Assembly: GCA_902805665.1 (NCBI GenBank)
Contig: CADCTB010000193.1
Span: 1 to 42,899 of the forward strand
Origin: an uncultured Acidimicrobiales bacterium
GTDB lineage: Bacteria; Actinomycetota; Acidimicrobiia; Acidimicrobiales; AC-14
DNA length: 42,899 nt
Direction of reading: 5' to 3'
Shown here: positions 22,622 through 31,767 of the stretch, piece by piece
How the letters are laid out: each line of letters starts with the position of its first letter
Position numbering within the stretch: position 1 is the stretch's first letter
The notes under the pieces: generated by a model
What the model saw: only the letters and a program-made list of their open reading frames with translations
Told to the model about the DNA's origin: nothing
Database searches by the model: none
Translations under genes and position numbers: made by a program

Positions 22622-23791
22622 GTGGAACTCAGGATCCGGACGGCCGTCGCCGCCTTGCTGCTCCTCGTCTCGACCGCTCTGTCCGCCTGCAGTGGGGGGG
22701 GCTCGGAACGGGAGCAGCAGGCCGCCACCGGCAGCTGGCAGGACATGAAGCCGGCGCCCATCTCCGGTCGAAGTCCTGCGGCCACCGTGTGGACCGGCAA
22801 GGAGATGGTCGTCTGGGGCGGAGGGCTCTGCAAGGCCAACCCGTGCCAGTTCGACAACGTGGAGCCCCTGGCCGACGGCGGCGCGTACGACCCTGCGGCC
22901 GACACGTGGCGGCAGATCGCCCAGGCGCCACTGGCGGCCAGAACCGGAACGGCATGGGCCTGGACCGGCAAGGAGGTGCTGGTCTGGGGCGGAGGCGTCG
23001 GCACCACGCAGGTATTCGGCGACGGCGCGGCCTATGACCCGGCCACCGACAGCTGGCGGCCGATCCCCCCGTCCCCCCTGTCCGCCCGGCGGACGACAGG
23101 CGTGTGGACGGGGCGGGAGTTCGTCGTCTGGGGAGGGCGCAACATCGTGGAGACCCGGTTCTTCGCCGACGGCGCGGCGTACGACCCGGCCGCCGACCGG
23201 TGGCGAATGCTGCCGCCGGTCTCCCTGTCGGCCCGGGAGCGGGTGTCGCTGGTCTCCACCGGCAAGGAAGTCGTCGTCTTCGGCGGAGGCACCAGCGACG
23301 AGGCGTTCGGCGACGGCGCGGCCTACGACCCAACCGCCGACGCGTGGAGGCCCGTAGCGCAGACGCCCATGGCCGCCCGCTTCGTCGAGGGCGACTGGAC
23401 GGGCAAGGAGATCCTCTACTGGGGCGGGGAGGACTGGGCCCAGGTCTTCAACGACGGAGCTGCGTACGACCCGGCCGCCAACAGCTGGCGGCCCCTCGCC
23501 TCGACGTCGCTCCGGAGCAGGGTCGGCGCGACCCATGTCTGGACGGGGCGGGAACTGCTGATCTGGGGCGGCACGACGGGCACGTTCAACACCTACCTGG
23601 CCGACGGTGCGGCCTACGCCCCGGAAACCGACAGCTGGCGCCCCCTGCCCGCCTGGACCGGACGCTTCGTCGCCTCCGACATCTGGACCGGCCGGGAGAT
23701 GGTGGTCTGGGGCGGCATCGTCCCGACGGGGGCGCCGGGGCGGACCGTCGAGATCAAGAGCGCCGACGACGGGCGCCGGTACGTGCCCTAG
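22622..23791 (+). CDS. Seven-repeat Kelch-like beta-propeller lipoprotein
   Basis: 389 residues from GTG 22622. A lipoprotein signal ends in lipobox LSAC, followed by a Gly/Ser linker. The rest consists of seven copies of a Kelch-like unit built on WTGKEMVVWGGG (variants WTGKEVLVWGGG, WTGREFVVWGGR, STGKEVVVFGGG, WTGKEILYWGGE, WTGRELLIWGGT, WTGREMVVWGGI), most with DGAAYDPAADSWRP between them. Seven units fit one closed seven-bladed propeller anchored outside the membrane. The ligand is unknown. The track ORF's first 236 residues are antisense to tetR and the Ddn-like gene. Confidence 0.83.
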   Translation: MELRIRTAVAALLLLVSTALSACSGGGSEREQQAATGSWQDMKPAPISGRSPAATVWTGKEMVVWGGGLCKANPCQFDNVEPLADGGAYDPAADTWRQIAQAPLAARTGTAWAWTGKEVLVWGGGVGTTQVFGDGAAYDPATDSWRPIPPSPLSARRTTGVWTGREFVVWGGRNIVETRFFADGAAYDPAADRWRMLPPVSLSARERVSLVSTGKEVVVFGGGTSDEAFGDGAAYDPTADAWRPVAQTPMAARFVEGDWTGKEILYWGGEDWAQVFNDGAAYDPAANSWRPLASTSLRSRVGATHVWTGRELLIWGGTTGTFNTYLADGAAYAPETDSWRPLPAWTGRFVASDIWTGREMVVWGGIVPTGAPGRTVEIKSADDGRRYVP

Positions 23792-23864
23792 GAGGATCTG
23801 CGGCCGACTTGCAAGCGGTCTTCAAGTCGGACGCAACCAGGGTGCAAGCGTCGGAGGGCGAGAA

Positions 23865-24737
23865 ATGGCGGTGACAACCGACCTCCCGACAAGGAGACCC
23901 GCCGTGATGAAAGTCAACCGCCGCTGCCAGCCCGAGCTCGTCGCCCCCGACACCTACGTCATCCGCCAGCTCTTCGGCGAAGGCCTGGGCCCTGCCGCCG
24001 TGTACGTCAACTCCATGTTGATCGCCGGTCCGGAGGCGGTCATCGTCGACACCGGCCCCGCCGTCGCCCGCGACGACTGGATGGCAGACGTCTTCTCCAT
24101 CGTCGACCCCGGGGACGTGCGCTACGTGTTCCTCTCCCACGACGACACCGACCACGTCGGCAACCTCCGCGAGGTGCTCGACCTGTGCCCACGCGCCACC
24201 CTCGTCACCAACATGTTCACCGTCGAGCGCATGGCCGCCGACTACCTGCTGCCCCTCGACCGGGTCCTGGTCGTCAACGACGGTGACCGCTTCTCGGTGG
24301 CCGACAGGGACCTGCTGGCCGTCGTCCCGCCGACCTTCGACAGCCCCACGACCCGCGGCCTGCTCGACACCCGCACCGGCGTCTACTGGGGTGTTGACAG
24401 CTTCGGCACGCCCGTCCCCACCGAGGTCACCGATGTCGCCGAGCTCCCTCCGGACTTCTACCAGGCCGGGTTCCTGCAGATGAACCGCATGCTCAGCCCC
24501 TGGCACCGCTGGCTCGACAGCAGCCGCTACGGGTCCCACCTCGACCGGGTCCGGTCCTTGGGCGCCGCCGTGGTGGCCAACGCCCACGGCCCCGCGCTAC
24601 GAGGTGACCAGATCGGCACCGCCCTGGACATGCTGGCCCAGCTGCCGGACATGCCGGCCGCGCCCCTTCCCGGCCAGGCCCAGCTCGAGGCGCTGATCGC
24701 CCAGTTCACCGCGCCGGCCCAGACCGCCGCCGCGTGA
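23865..24737 (+). CDS. ODP-like metallo-beta-lactamase fold protein, paralogue 1
   Basis: 290 residues from ATG 23865 (GGAGGG 6 nt upstream); this start gives exactly the same length as the paralogue at 36087, although ATG 23907 behind AAGGAG is possible. The fold resembles flavodiiron/ODP proteins rather than lactonases: VIVDTGPA, FLSHDDTDHVGNL (HxDxDH where ODPs have HxExDH), PPTFDSPTTRGLLD where the family has a His ligand, VYWGVDSFGTP for the Asp ligand, and VANAHGP for the last His. It lacks a flavodoxin domain. It may bind a dinuclear iron or zinc site and act on oxygen, NO or an ester; the substrate is unknown. An SRPBCC gene follows. Confidence 0.8.
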   Translation: MAVTTDLPTRRPAVMKVNRRCQPELVAPDTYVIRQLFGEGLGPAAVYVNSMLIAGPEAVIVDTGPAVARDDWMADVFSIVDPGDVRYVFLSHDDTDHVGNLREVLDLCPRATLVTNMFTVERMAADYLLPLDRVLVVNDGDRFSVADRDLLAVVPPTFDSPTTRGLLDTRTGVYWGVDSFGTPVPTEVTDVAELPPDFYQAGFLQMNRMLSPWHRWLDSSRYGSHLDRVRSLGAAVVANAHGPALRGDQIGTALDMLAQLPDMPAAPLPGQAQLEALIAQFTAPAQTAAA

Positions 24738-24753
24738 CCCGGGGAAGTGCGTG

Positions 24754-25191
24754 ATGACCTACGTCTTCGATCTGGTCACTGAGGCCACCCCCCAGAGGGT
24801 GTGGGCGGTGCTGACCACGCCCGAGCTGACCGCGGAGTACCTCTCCGGCCTCGCAGCCCGGTCGATGTGGCGGACCGGCTCCCCTGTCGCCTTCTCGGTG
24901 TCGGGGCCGGCCGCTGCGCCCGCCCTCACCCTTCAGGGAGAAGTGCTCGCTGCTGCCGAGCCCACCCGGCTCTCCTACACACTCACGGCGGGACCGGACC
25001 AGCCCACCACCTACGTGACCTGGGAGGTCATCGCCGACGGCCGGGGCGCCGCCATCCGGCTCTCCGTCGACGAGCCCGACGAGCTGACGTCCGGCTCCCG
25101 TGAGGCCGAGACCGAGGCCGTGTGGTCGCAGATCATGGGGGACCTCGGCACGGTGCTGGCCCGGTCGGTCAGCCGGCCCTCACCGGCATGA
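24754..25191 (+). CDS. SRPBCC (AHSA1/START-like) domain protein
   Basis: About 145 residues. The N-terminal MTYVFDLVTEATPQRVWAVLTTPELTAEYLSGLAARSMWRTGSPVAF is the typical AHSA1 beginning, and the C-terminal helix (TEAVWSQIMGDLGTVLARSV) closes the helix-grip fold. Such proteins bind hydrophobic ligands or assist Hsp90-like chaperones; the ligand is unknown. ATG 24754 follows GGGGAAG; GTG 24751 is an alternative. It lies 16 nt after the metallo-beta-lactamase gene, probably in one operon. Confidence 0.8.
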   Translation: MTYVFDLVTEATPQRVWAVLTTPELTAEYLSGLAARSMWRTGSPVAFSVSGPAAAPALTLQGEVLAAAEPTRLSYTLTAGPDQPTTYVTWEVIADGRGAAIRLSVDEPDELTSGSREAETEAVWSQIMGDLGTVLARSVSRPSPA

Positions 25192-25222
25192 GCGGCCCCG
25201 TCGATCTACGATCTCCCCGGCG

Positions 25223-25837
25223 ATGGGCATCGAGCGGGCCAGGGTCGTGGAGGTTCACTCGCAGACGTCCGCGACCGGTGGCGTCTGTTCCGGCTACCTG
25301 ATCGCAGACGGCCTCGTGCTGACCGCCGGTGGCGTTGCCGGCCGGCGCGGTTCCACCGATGTCCGCCCGGCGAGCACCGCGGTCTGGTGTTCGGCCTCGC
25401 AGGTGTGGGCCGCGGCGTCGGGCGACGTGGCCATTCTCGAGTTCGACGACCCATCCGCCGTCCCTTCGCCGCCGCGTGCCCTCCGGTGGGGCCATGTCTC
25501 GGGCCGGGGACCGGTGGCGGTGGCCGCGCTGGGCTTCCCACCGGCGCCGGGCAAGCCGGAGTGGTTCCGCGACGCCGAGCAGTTCTTCGGCCACCTTCTC
25601 CCCGACGGGGAGGTCAAGGCCTCTTCCACCAGCCGGGTGGCGGGCGAGGGCCTGAAGGGCGCCGCCCTCTTCGCCGGCGCCGACCTGGTGGGGGTGATCA
25701 TCGCCGGAACGGAGCTGAGGGCGCGCCCGGTCTCCGCCCTCGCCGCCGACCCTTCCTTCGTGGAACTGGTCGGCGACGCCGGCTCGCTCGACCTCACCCA
25801 GGTCAGCAGCCCGACCTTCGGGCTCCCGATCCTCTAG
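25223..25837 (+). CDS. Trypsin-fold protein with lost catalytic residues
   Basis: 204 residues with the layout of a trypsin-like serine protease: ARVVEVHSQ, SGYLIADGLVLTAGGVAG, GDVAILEFDD, PVAVAALGFPPAPGKPEWFRDAEQFFGHLLP, and GEGLKGAALFAGADLVGVIIAG. The catalytic His expected in LTAAH is Gly (LTAGG), and the Ser of G-x-S-G-A-A is Lys (GLKGAA). The Asp position (GDVAIL) is kept. It should therefore be a non-catalytic binding domain. The sequence style resembles the trypsin-like domains found at the N-terminus of actinobacterial conflict-system proteins, but here it stands alone. No signal peptide. TACGAT lies 10 nt before ATG 25223. Confidence 0.72.
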   Translation: MGIERARVVEVHSQTSATGGVCSGYLIADGLVLTAGGVAGRRGSTDVRPASTAVWCSASQVWAAASGDVAILEFDDPSAVPSPPRALRWGHVSGRGPVAVAALGFPPAPGKPEWFRDAEQFFGHLLPDGEVKASSTSRVAGEGLKGAALFAGADLVGVIIAGTELRARPVSALAADPSFVELVGDAGSLDLTQVSSPTFGLPIL

Positions 25838-25851
25838 CCCTTCGTTCTGGA

Positions 25852-25885
25852 CACTGAAAAGCGCCGGAAACGTACCCTTTCAGTG
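25852..25885. terminator. Bidirectional terminator between pseudoprotease gene and metH
   Basis: CACTGAAA and TTTCAGTG form an 8-bp stem around an 18-nt loop between two convergent genes, with A/T-rich stem ends. It can serve both strands. Confidence 0.5.
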
Positions 25886-25907
25886 CAGAGAACGGGTGGG
25901 CAGCAGC

Positions 25908-25951
25908 GGGCGACGAAGTACATGGCGCCCGCTCAACGGGCGACGAAGTAC
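25908..25951. repeat. 30-bp-spaced duplication of the metH 3' end
   Basis: GGGCGACGAAGTAC occurs at 25908-25921 and again at 25938-25951. The second copy encodes the last codons of metH and the first is just past its stop, so a short tandem duplication has occurred at the gene end. Confidence 0.65.
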
Positions 25952-28900
25952 TTCGCCTTGGGGTGGTGGCAGATGATGGCCGACGTGGTCTGCTCGGGGA
26001 CGTACTGGAAGTCCTCGCTCACGCCCACGCCGATGCGGTCGGCTTCGAGCAGCTCGGCCACCTTGAGGTTGTCCTCGAGGTCGGGACAGGCCGGATAGCC
26101 CCAGGAGTAGCGACCGCCGCGGTAGCCCTGGCGGACGAGCATGTCGACCAGGCGGCCGTCCTCGTCGGCGAAGCCCCATTCCTCCCGCATCCGCCGGTGC
26201 CAGTACTCGGCAAGCGCCTCGGCCATCTCCACGCCGAGACCGTGGAGCATCAGGTACTCGGTGTAGCGGTCCTCGGCGAAGAGCTTGGCCGTGGCCTCCG
26301 ACACCCGGGATCCGATGGTGACGATGGAGAACGCGGCGTAGTCGATCTCCCCGGAGGCGACCGGCCGGAAGAAGTCGGCGATGCAGCGCCACGGGTCCTT
26401 GCCCTCCCGCGGGAACGAGAAGCGCAGCCACTCCGACGTGGCCGTCTCGTCCTTCCAGATCACCACGTCGTTGCCGTCGCCGTTGGCCGGGTAGTAGCCG
26501 TAGACCACCTGGGGCACCAGCAACCCGGCCGCGGTGGCCTTGGCCAGCTCCTCGCGCAGCCTCGGCCGGATGCGGGTCTTGAAGTCGGCGTCGTTCTCGC
26601 CCTTCTCCGGCCGGAACTGCCACTGGTTGCGGAACAGTGCGGTCTCGTTGAGGTAGCCCACGAGCTCGTCGATGGCGACGCCCTTGACCACACGCGACCC
26701 GAGGAACGGTGGCACGAACACCCGGTTGTCGGTCTCCACCGCAGGCGAACGCGCAGGCAGGTCGACGGGCGCAGCCGCCTCCTCCTTGACCACGACCCGG
26801 CCGAGCGGCACCCGTCCGAAGTCGGGGTCTTCGACGCCCGACTTCTTCATCTCCATCAGCTGGTCCATGGTCCGGAGGCCCTCGAAGGCGTCCTTGCCGT
26901 AGAACACCCGGCCGTCGTAGACCTCGCGCAGGTCGCGCTCGACGTAGCGGCGGGTCAAGGCCGCGCCGCCCAGGATCACCGGCACCTCGTCGGCCAGGCC
27001 GCGCCGGTTCAGCTCCTCGAGGTTCTCCCGCATGATGAGCGTGCTCTTGACCAGCAGCCCGCTCATGCCGATGGCGTCGGCCTTGACCTCTTCGGCCTTG
27101 GCCAGCATCTCGGCCAGGGCCACCTTGATGCCGAGGTTGTGCACCTCGTAGCCGTTGTTGGTGAGGATGATGTCGACGAGGTTCTTGCCGATGTCATGGA
27201 CGTCGCCCTTGACGGTGGCCAGGACGATACGGCCCTTGCCGCCCTGGTCGGACTTCTCCATGTGGGGCTCCAGGTAGGCGACGGCCGCCTTCATGGCCTC
27301 GGCCGACTGGAGGACGAACGGGAGCTGCATCTGGCCCGACCCGAACAGGTCACCGACCACCTTCATGCCGGCCAGCAGCATGTCGTTCACGATGGTCAGC
27401 GCAGGCGACGTGGCGAGGGCCTCGTCGAGCTCGTCGGTGAGGCCGTCGCGGTCACCGTCGATGATCCGCTGCTTCAGCCGGTCCTCGACCGCCCAGCCGC
27501 TGCGGTCCTCCTTGACCAGCGTGGCCGAGGTCACGCCCTCGAACAGTCCGAGCAGCTCCTGCAGGGGGTCGTAGCCGTCGGTCCGGCGGTCGTAGATGAG
27601 GTCGAGGCAGACCTCGAGCTGGCGCTCGGGGATCTTCGACAGCGGCATGATGCGCGCCGCGTGGACGATGGCCGCGTCGAGCCCGGCCTCCACGCACTCG
27701 TGGAGGAACACCGAGTTGAGGACGTGACGGGCGGCCGGCGTCAGCCCGAAGGAGACGTTGGACAGGCCGAGGATGGTGTGGACGCCGGGCAGCTCGGCCT
27801 TGATGCGCCGGATCCCCTCGATGGTCTCGATGCCGTCCCGCCGGCTCTCCTCCATGCCGGTGGACAGCGGGAGGGCCAGCGCGTCGAAGAGCAGGTCTCC
27901 CGGCTCGAGGCCGTAGCGGTTCACGGCAAGGTCGTGGATGGCCTTGGCCGCCCGCACCTTCCAGTCCGCCGTGCGGGCCTGGCCCTCCTGGTCGATACAG
28001 GTGCAGACCACCGCGGCGCCGTACTCGCGGGCCAGGGAGAGGAAGCGGTCGAGCCGGGTGCCGGGGGCGTCGCCGTCCTCCAGGTTGACCGAGTTGAGGA
28101 CGGCTTTACCGCCGATCCATTGCAGGCCGGCCTCGATGACCGGCGGCTCGGTCGAGTCGAGCATCAGGGGGATGCTGGCCGCGGTGGCGAAGCGCACGGC
28201 GATCTCGTCCATGTCGGACACGCCGTCCTCGCCGGTGTAGTCGACACACACGTCGAGGACGTGGGCGCCCTCCTTCACCTGGTCGCGGGCCATGGCCACG
28301 CAGGTGTCCCAGTCGCTGGCCAGCATGGCGTCGCGGAACTTCTTGGACCCGTTGGCGTTGGTGCGCTCCCCCACCACCAGGAACGAGGTGTCCTGGTGAA
28401 AGGGCACCGACGAGTAGATCGACGCCGCCCCCGCCTCGTGGACCGGATTGCGGCGGGCCGGCTCCAGGTCACGGCAGCGGTCGACGACGGCCTTCAGGTG
28501 CTCAGGCCCCGAGCCGCAGCAACCGCCGATCACGCTCACCCCCAGCTCGGACACGAACCGGGCGTGGTGCTCGGCCAGCTGGTCGGGCGTCAGGTCGTAG
28601 TGCATCTTGCCGTCGACCACCGACGGCAGGCCGGCGTTGGGCAGGCAGGAGATCGGCACCCGGCAGTGCTGGGACAGGTGCCTGAGGTGCTCGTGCATCT
28701 CGGTGGGCCCGGTGGCGCAGTTGATGCCGATGACGTCGGGACGGAGGGCGTCGAGAGCCACGAGGGCGGCGCCGATTTCGGTGCCAGGGAGCATGCGGCC
28801 CGTGAGCTCGATCGTCACCTGGACCTGCAGCGGCACCTCGCGGCCCACCGCGGCCATGGCCCGACGGCAGGCGATGAGGGCCGCCTTGGCTTGGAGCAGG

Positions 28901-29373
28901 TCGAAGACCGTCTCGACCAGCAGCAGGTCGACGCCGCCTTCCAGCAGGCCTCGGGCCTGAACCTCGTACGCGTCACGGAACTCGGCGAATCGGATCTGGC
29001 CGAGGGAGGGGAACTTGGTGCCCGGACCGATGGAGCCGGCCACCCATCCCCCGTACCCGTCCGCCACCTCACGGGCGATGCGGGCCGCCTTGACGTTCAG
29101 CTCGTGGGCCCGCTCGGCGATGCCGTACTCGCCGAGGGTGTAGGAGAGTGAGCCGAAGGAGTTGGTCTCCACCACCTCGCTGCCCACCTCGAAGAACGAG
29201 TTGTGCAGCTGGGCGATGGCGTCCGGCCGGGTGTCGACGAGGATCTCGTTGCACCCCTCGAACTGCGGCCCGCCGAAGTCGTCGGCGGTGAGCTCCATCC
29301 GCTGGAGGTTGGTCCCCGTTGCGCCGTCGAAGATGACGACCCGTTCTCTGACGGCCTCCAGGTAGCTCTTCAT
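25933..29373 (-). CDS. metH: Cobalamin-dependent methionine synthase
   Basis: 1146 residues with all four modules of MetH, which moves a methyl group from methyl-tetrahydrofolate to homocysteine through methylcobalamin. Homocysteine domain: GATGTNLQRM, and zinc cysteines in GINCATGP (about 220) and GGCCGSGPEHL (about 290). Folate domain begins near 330 with VVGERTNANGSKKF. Cobalamin domain: DVHDIGKN (about 725) with the lower-ligand His. The C-terminal reactivation domain contains RGGRYSWGYPACPD (about 1088), which binds S-adenosylmethionine. TAACCT lies 6 nt before ATG 29373, so the mRNA is probably leaderless. No cobalamin riboswitch is visible upstream. Confidence 0.96.
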   Translation of the reverse strand: MKSYLEAVRERVVIFDGATGTNLQRMELTADDFGGPQFEGCNEILVDTRPDAIAQLHNSFFEVGSEVVETNSFGSLSYTLGEYGIAERAHELNVKAARIAREVADGYGGWVAGSIGPGTKFPSLGQIRFAEFRDAYEVQARGLLEGGVDLLLVETVFDLLQAKAALIACRRAMAAVGREVPLQVQVTIELTGRMLPGTEIGAALVALDALRPDVIGINCATGPTEMHEHLRHLSQHCRVPISCLPNAGLPSVVDGKMHYDLTPDQLAEHHARFVSELGVSVIGGCCGSGPEHLKAVVDRCRDLEPARRNPVHEAGAASIYSSVPFHQDTSFLVVGERTNANGSKKFRDAMLASDWDTCVAMARDQVKEGAHVLDVCVDYTGEDGVSDMDEIAVRFATAASIPLMLDSTEPPVIEAGLQWIGGKAVLNSVNLEDGDAPGTRLDRFLSLAREYGAAVVCTCIDQEGQARTADWKVRAAKAIHDLAVNRYGLEPGDLLFDALALPLSTGMEESRRDGIETIEGIRRIKAELPGVHTILGLSNVSFGLTPAARHVLNSVFLHECVEAGLDAAIVHAARIMPLSKIPERQLEVCLDLIYDRRTDGYDPLQELLGLFEGVTSATLVKEDRSGWAVEDRLKQRIIDGDRDGLTDELDEALATSPALTIVNDMLLAGMKVVGDLFGSGQMQLPFVLQSAEAMKAAVAYLEPHMEKSDQGGKGRIVLATVKGDVHDIGKNLVDIILTNNGYEVHNLGIKVALAEMLAKAEEVKADAIGMSGLLVKSTLIMRENLEELNRRGLADEVPVILGGAALTRRYVERDLREVYDGRVFYGKDAFEGLRTMDQLMEMKKSGVEDPDFGRVPLGRVVVKEEAAAPVDLPARSPAVETDNRVFVPPFLGSRVVKGVAIDELVGYLNETALFRNQWQFRPEKGENDADFKTRIRPRLREELAKATAAGLLVPQVVYGYYPANGDGNDVVIWKDETATSEWLRFSFPREGKDPWRCIADFFRPVASGEIDYAAFSIVTIGSRVSEATAKLFAEDRYTEYLMLHGLGVEMAEALAEYWHRRMREEWGFADEDGRLVDMLVRQGYRGGRYSWGYPACPDLEDNLKVAELLEADRIGVGVSEDFQYVPEQTTSAIICHHPKAKYFVAR

Positions 29374-29379
29374 CGCTCC

Positions 29380-29385
29380 AGGTTA
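29380..29385 (-). promoter_or_regulatory. Candidate -10 box of metH (leaderless)
   Basis: TAACCT on the minus strand, 6 nt before the ATG. It implies that metH has its own promoter despite the co-directional GNAT gene 119 bp upstream. Confidence 0.5.
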
Positions 29386-29492
29386 CCGGGGGCGTCCACG
29401 GGACTGCCCCGGGGTTTCAGCACGACGGGTGGTCGATGCCCGACATCTCGGCACTTGACGCCGTACGGGGCGGTGCAGGAGATCGCCCGTCG

Positions 29493-30104
29493 CTAGCGCG
29501 GTGAACGCCACATCTGCCACAGGGGAGGGCCGTCGGGCACGACGATCCTCCCTATGCACTCGAACCGGTGCCGCTCATAGAGAGCTCGGTTCCTGAGCGT
29601 CGTCGCCTCGAGATAGGCGGCATCGCCCACCCGATCGGCCCTGTACAGGAGATCGTTCAGGAGCACCGATCCGAGTCCCCGGCCCTGGTGATCGGGCCGA
29701 ACGGCAAGCAGCTGCAGGTGCCAATGGGGCTCGGCGGGAGCGTGGGCGTCGAAGAACTCGCCGAGCTCGAACACGCGCCCGGCGTCGGGACCGGCGACTT
29801 GCTGAACGCGCACGCCGAACTCCTCCAGCTGATCAGGAGCGAGCAGCTCACGGCCAGGGGGCAGCCAGAGAGCCGTCCCTGCGCCGTCATCGGTCAGGTA
29901 TGTCTCACCATGAGGTTGGAATGCGTCGAAGTACAGGCCGAACATCGCGGGCGCAATCTCCGCCCGGCGCCGCTGATCGGGCACGAGCCACTCGGTGACC
30001 GGATCGTCGAGGAAGCCGGCAGTGAGCACGGCGCTGGCAGTGGCCCGGTCAGAGGCACCCGCCTTCCGCACCGCAACGTGGGTTTTGCTGTTCGTGATTG
30101 TCAT
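29493..30104 (-). CDS. GNAT family N-acetyltransferase
   Basis: 203 residues from ATG 30104; the longer track ORF is not needed. The acetyl-CoA motif is clear: LQLLAVRPDHQGRGLGSVLLNDLL (about residues 126-149), then AYLEATTLRNRALYERHRFECIG. The N-terminal third (RKAGASDRATASAVLTAGFLDDPVTEWLVPDQRRR) is of the type found in GNATs near secondary-metabolite and stress genes. The substrate is unknown. It is 47 nt downstream of the HD-LuxR regulator. Confidence 0.87.
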   Translation of the reverse strand: MTITNSKTHVAVRKAGASDRATASAVLTAGFLDDPVTEWLVPDQRRRAEIAPAMFGLYFDAFQPHGETYLTDDGAGTALWLPPGRELLAPDQLEEFGVRVQQVAGPDAGRVFELGEFFDAHAPAEPHWHLQLLAVRPDHQGRGLGSVLLNDLLYRADRVGDAAYLEATTLRNRALYERHRFECIGRIVVPDGPPLWQMWRSPR

Positions 30105-30151
30105 GCCAGAAGCGTGCGCCGACGGAGGGGCGCCCGCATCGGTAGACCTGC

Positions 30152-31744
30152 CTATTTCGGCAGCAGATCGTGCTGGACGGCGAAGAGGGTGGCTGCGGCA
30201 CGCGATGACACGCCGATCTTCGTGTAGACGTTCTGCACGTGGTGTTCCGCGGTGCGACGGGAGACGAAGAGCCGCTCGCCGATCACCGCGTTCGAGCATC
30301 CCTGCGCCATCAGCCCCAGCACCTGGATCTCCCGGTCGGTGAGCCCGGCCGGCCGTAGGTCGACCGGACGGCGTCCTCTCCGCTCTGCTGCCTCGGCAAG
30401 GACCGCCGTGACCGCGTCCCGGTCGAGGCGGCCGGCCCGGGCCTCAGCGGAGAGCACCTCCGCCGCGTCCGTCGGCGTAAAAGCGGCCCGATAGGACCGA
30501 GGCTGCGACAGGGCTGCGAAGGTGTCGGCCGCGGCCAGGAGGCGCGCCTCCACGCCGATGTCCTTCGTCGTGCTGCATCGGTGGTACCCCGAACCGTCAA
30601 GCCTTTCGTGGTGCATCCCCGCGATGACCGCCATCGGCTCCAGGGCCTCGGCCGTGGCGAGCACCCGCTCGGAGTGGTAGGCGTGCATCCGCACCTGCTC
30701 CCACTCGGCCCTGGTGAGCGGTCCCTCCTTCTCCCAGAGTGCGTTGGAGATCCCTACCCGACCGACGTCGTGGAGCAGCGCGGCGACCTCCAGCCGGTGG
30801 AGGGACGCCGGGCCGAGGCCGACCTGTTCGCCGGCGGCCACGGCCAGACGGGCGACCGTTGCCGCGTGGCCGTGGAAGTAGGGAGACTTGAGGTCGGCCA
30901 GATCGCCGAAGGCGGCGGCCACCCGGGCCAGGTCGCCGGCGTTGCATTCGCGCACCGGCTCAGGCTCGACCTCGAGGATGCGGTCACGAGGATCGCCGGT
31001 TCCGCCTCCGGCCTCGGCCAAGAGGTGATCGACGTCGGCCAGGAACGTGTCGACGATCTCAGGGTCGAGGACGCCGCCCGCTCGCCGCTTGACCGCGGCC
31101 GCAGCGCGCTCGGCACCGCCGACATCGTCGAAGAAGACGGCGTCAGCGGCGACCCGCGCCACCCTTGCGGCCACCGCGATCTGGTCCCCGCCCAGCCCCT
31201 GCGGAGCCGATCCACCACGCCAGAACTCCGTTACCTCGTGGAGCGCCCGCTGGGTGCTCTCCGGGAGCCCGATACGCCGGGCGGTGGCCCGGGCGACCTC
31301 GCAGCTGGCGGTGTCGTATCTCCTCCCGAGCTCGATCCCGTAGGCGAGGACATACTCGGTGACCCGTGAGCGCTCCGCCGCGGTCATGCCTCGCGTGAGC
31401 TCGGGAATCAGCGTGCGCCCGAAGTCGTCGGGATCGCCGAGGTCGGTGAGGGTTACGGCGCGGTTGACAGCGAGGTCGTCGCCCAGGGCGGCGGCGGTTT
31501 CGTGCGCCATGCTGATGCACCCCACGTGCATCAGGAGGGGAACGTAGAAGGCGTCGCGCACGTCGTCGTCGTCCAGCCCCATCCTCCGGGCCAAGGCGGT
31601 GGACACCAGGCAGGTGCGCATCGCCTCCTGGGGCGGAAGGCCGAAACCCAGATCGGCCACGATCGAAAGTCCCCCGAGCAGATCGGCGAACCGAAGCCGC
31701 GAAGCCACAGCGGGCACGCTATTCCCGCCCCCCCGATCGTGCAT
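30152..31744 (-). CDS. HD / HD-GYP-like domain protein with C-terminal LuxR helix-turn-helix
   Basis: 530 residues in three parts. Residues about 20-200: a helical HD-like domain, degenerate (LLMHVGCISMAHETA in place of HD). Residues about 275-420: an HD-GYP-type domain with FHGHAATVARLA, LLHDVGRVGISNALW, MHAYHSERVLA, MHHERLDGSGYH (GYH in place of GYP), and AADTFAALSQPRSYR. Residues about 460-525: LuxR-type HTH, GLTDREIQVLGLMAQGCSNAVIGERLFVSRRTAEHHVQNVYTKIGV. HD-GYP domains hydrolyse cyclic-di-GMP or related nucleotides, so this could be a one-component nucleotide-responsive transcription factor. It is 23 nt downstream of the BTAD regulator. Confidence 0.85.
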   Translation of the reverse strand: MHDRGGGNSVPAVASRLRFADLLGGLSIVADLGFGLPPQEAMRTCLVSTALARRMGLDDDDVRDAFYVPLLMHVGCISMAHETAAALGDDLAVNRAVTLTDLGDPDDFGRTLIPELTRGMTAAERSRVTEYVLAYGIELGRRYDTASCEVARATARRIGLPESTQRALHEVTEFWRGGSAPQGLGGDQIAVAARVARVAADAVFFDDVGGAERAAAAVKRRAGGVLDPEIVDTFLADVDHLLAEAGGGTGDPRDRILEVEPEPVRECNAGDLARVAAAFGDLADLKSPYFHGHAATVARLAVAAGEQVGLGPASLHRLEVAALLHDVGRVGISNALWEKEGPLTRAEWEQVRMHAYHSERVLATAEALEPMAVIAGMHHERLDGSGYHRCSTTKDIGVEARLLAAADTFAALSQPRSYRAAFTPTDAAEVLSAEARAGRLDRDAVTAVLAEAAERRGRRPVDLRPAGLTDREIQVLGLMAQGCSNAVIGERLFVSRRTAEHHVQNVYTKIGVSSRAAATLFAVQHDLLPK

Positions 31745-31767
31745 GTGGCCCCGCGTAGCCGGCGCCG

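Noticed and set aside
25963-29151. 1062-residue plus-strand ORF opposite metH
   Set aside because: A GC-driven shadow of metH with His/Val/Asp-rich low-complexity text; no motif, while metH is fully recognisable.
29374-29492. Possible cobalamin riboswitch upstream of metH
   Set aside because: I see no B12-box-like sequence, and the -10 box 6 nt before the ATG leaves no leader.
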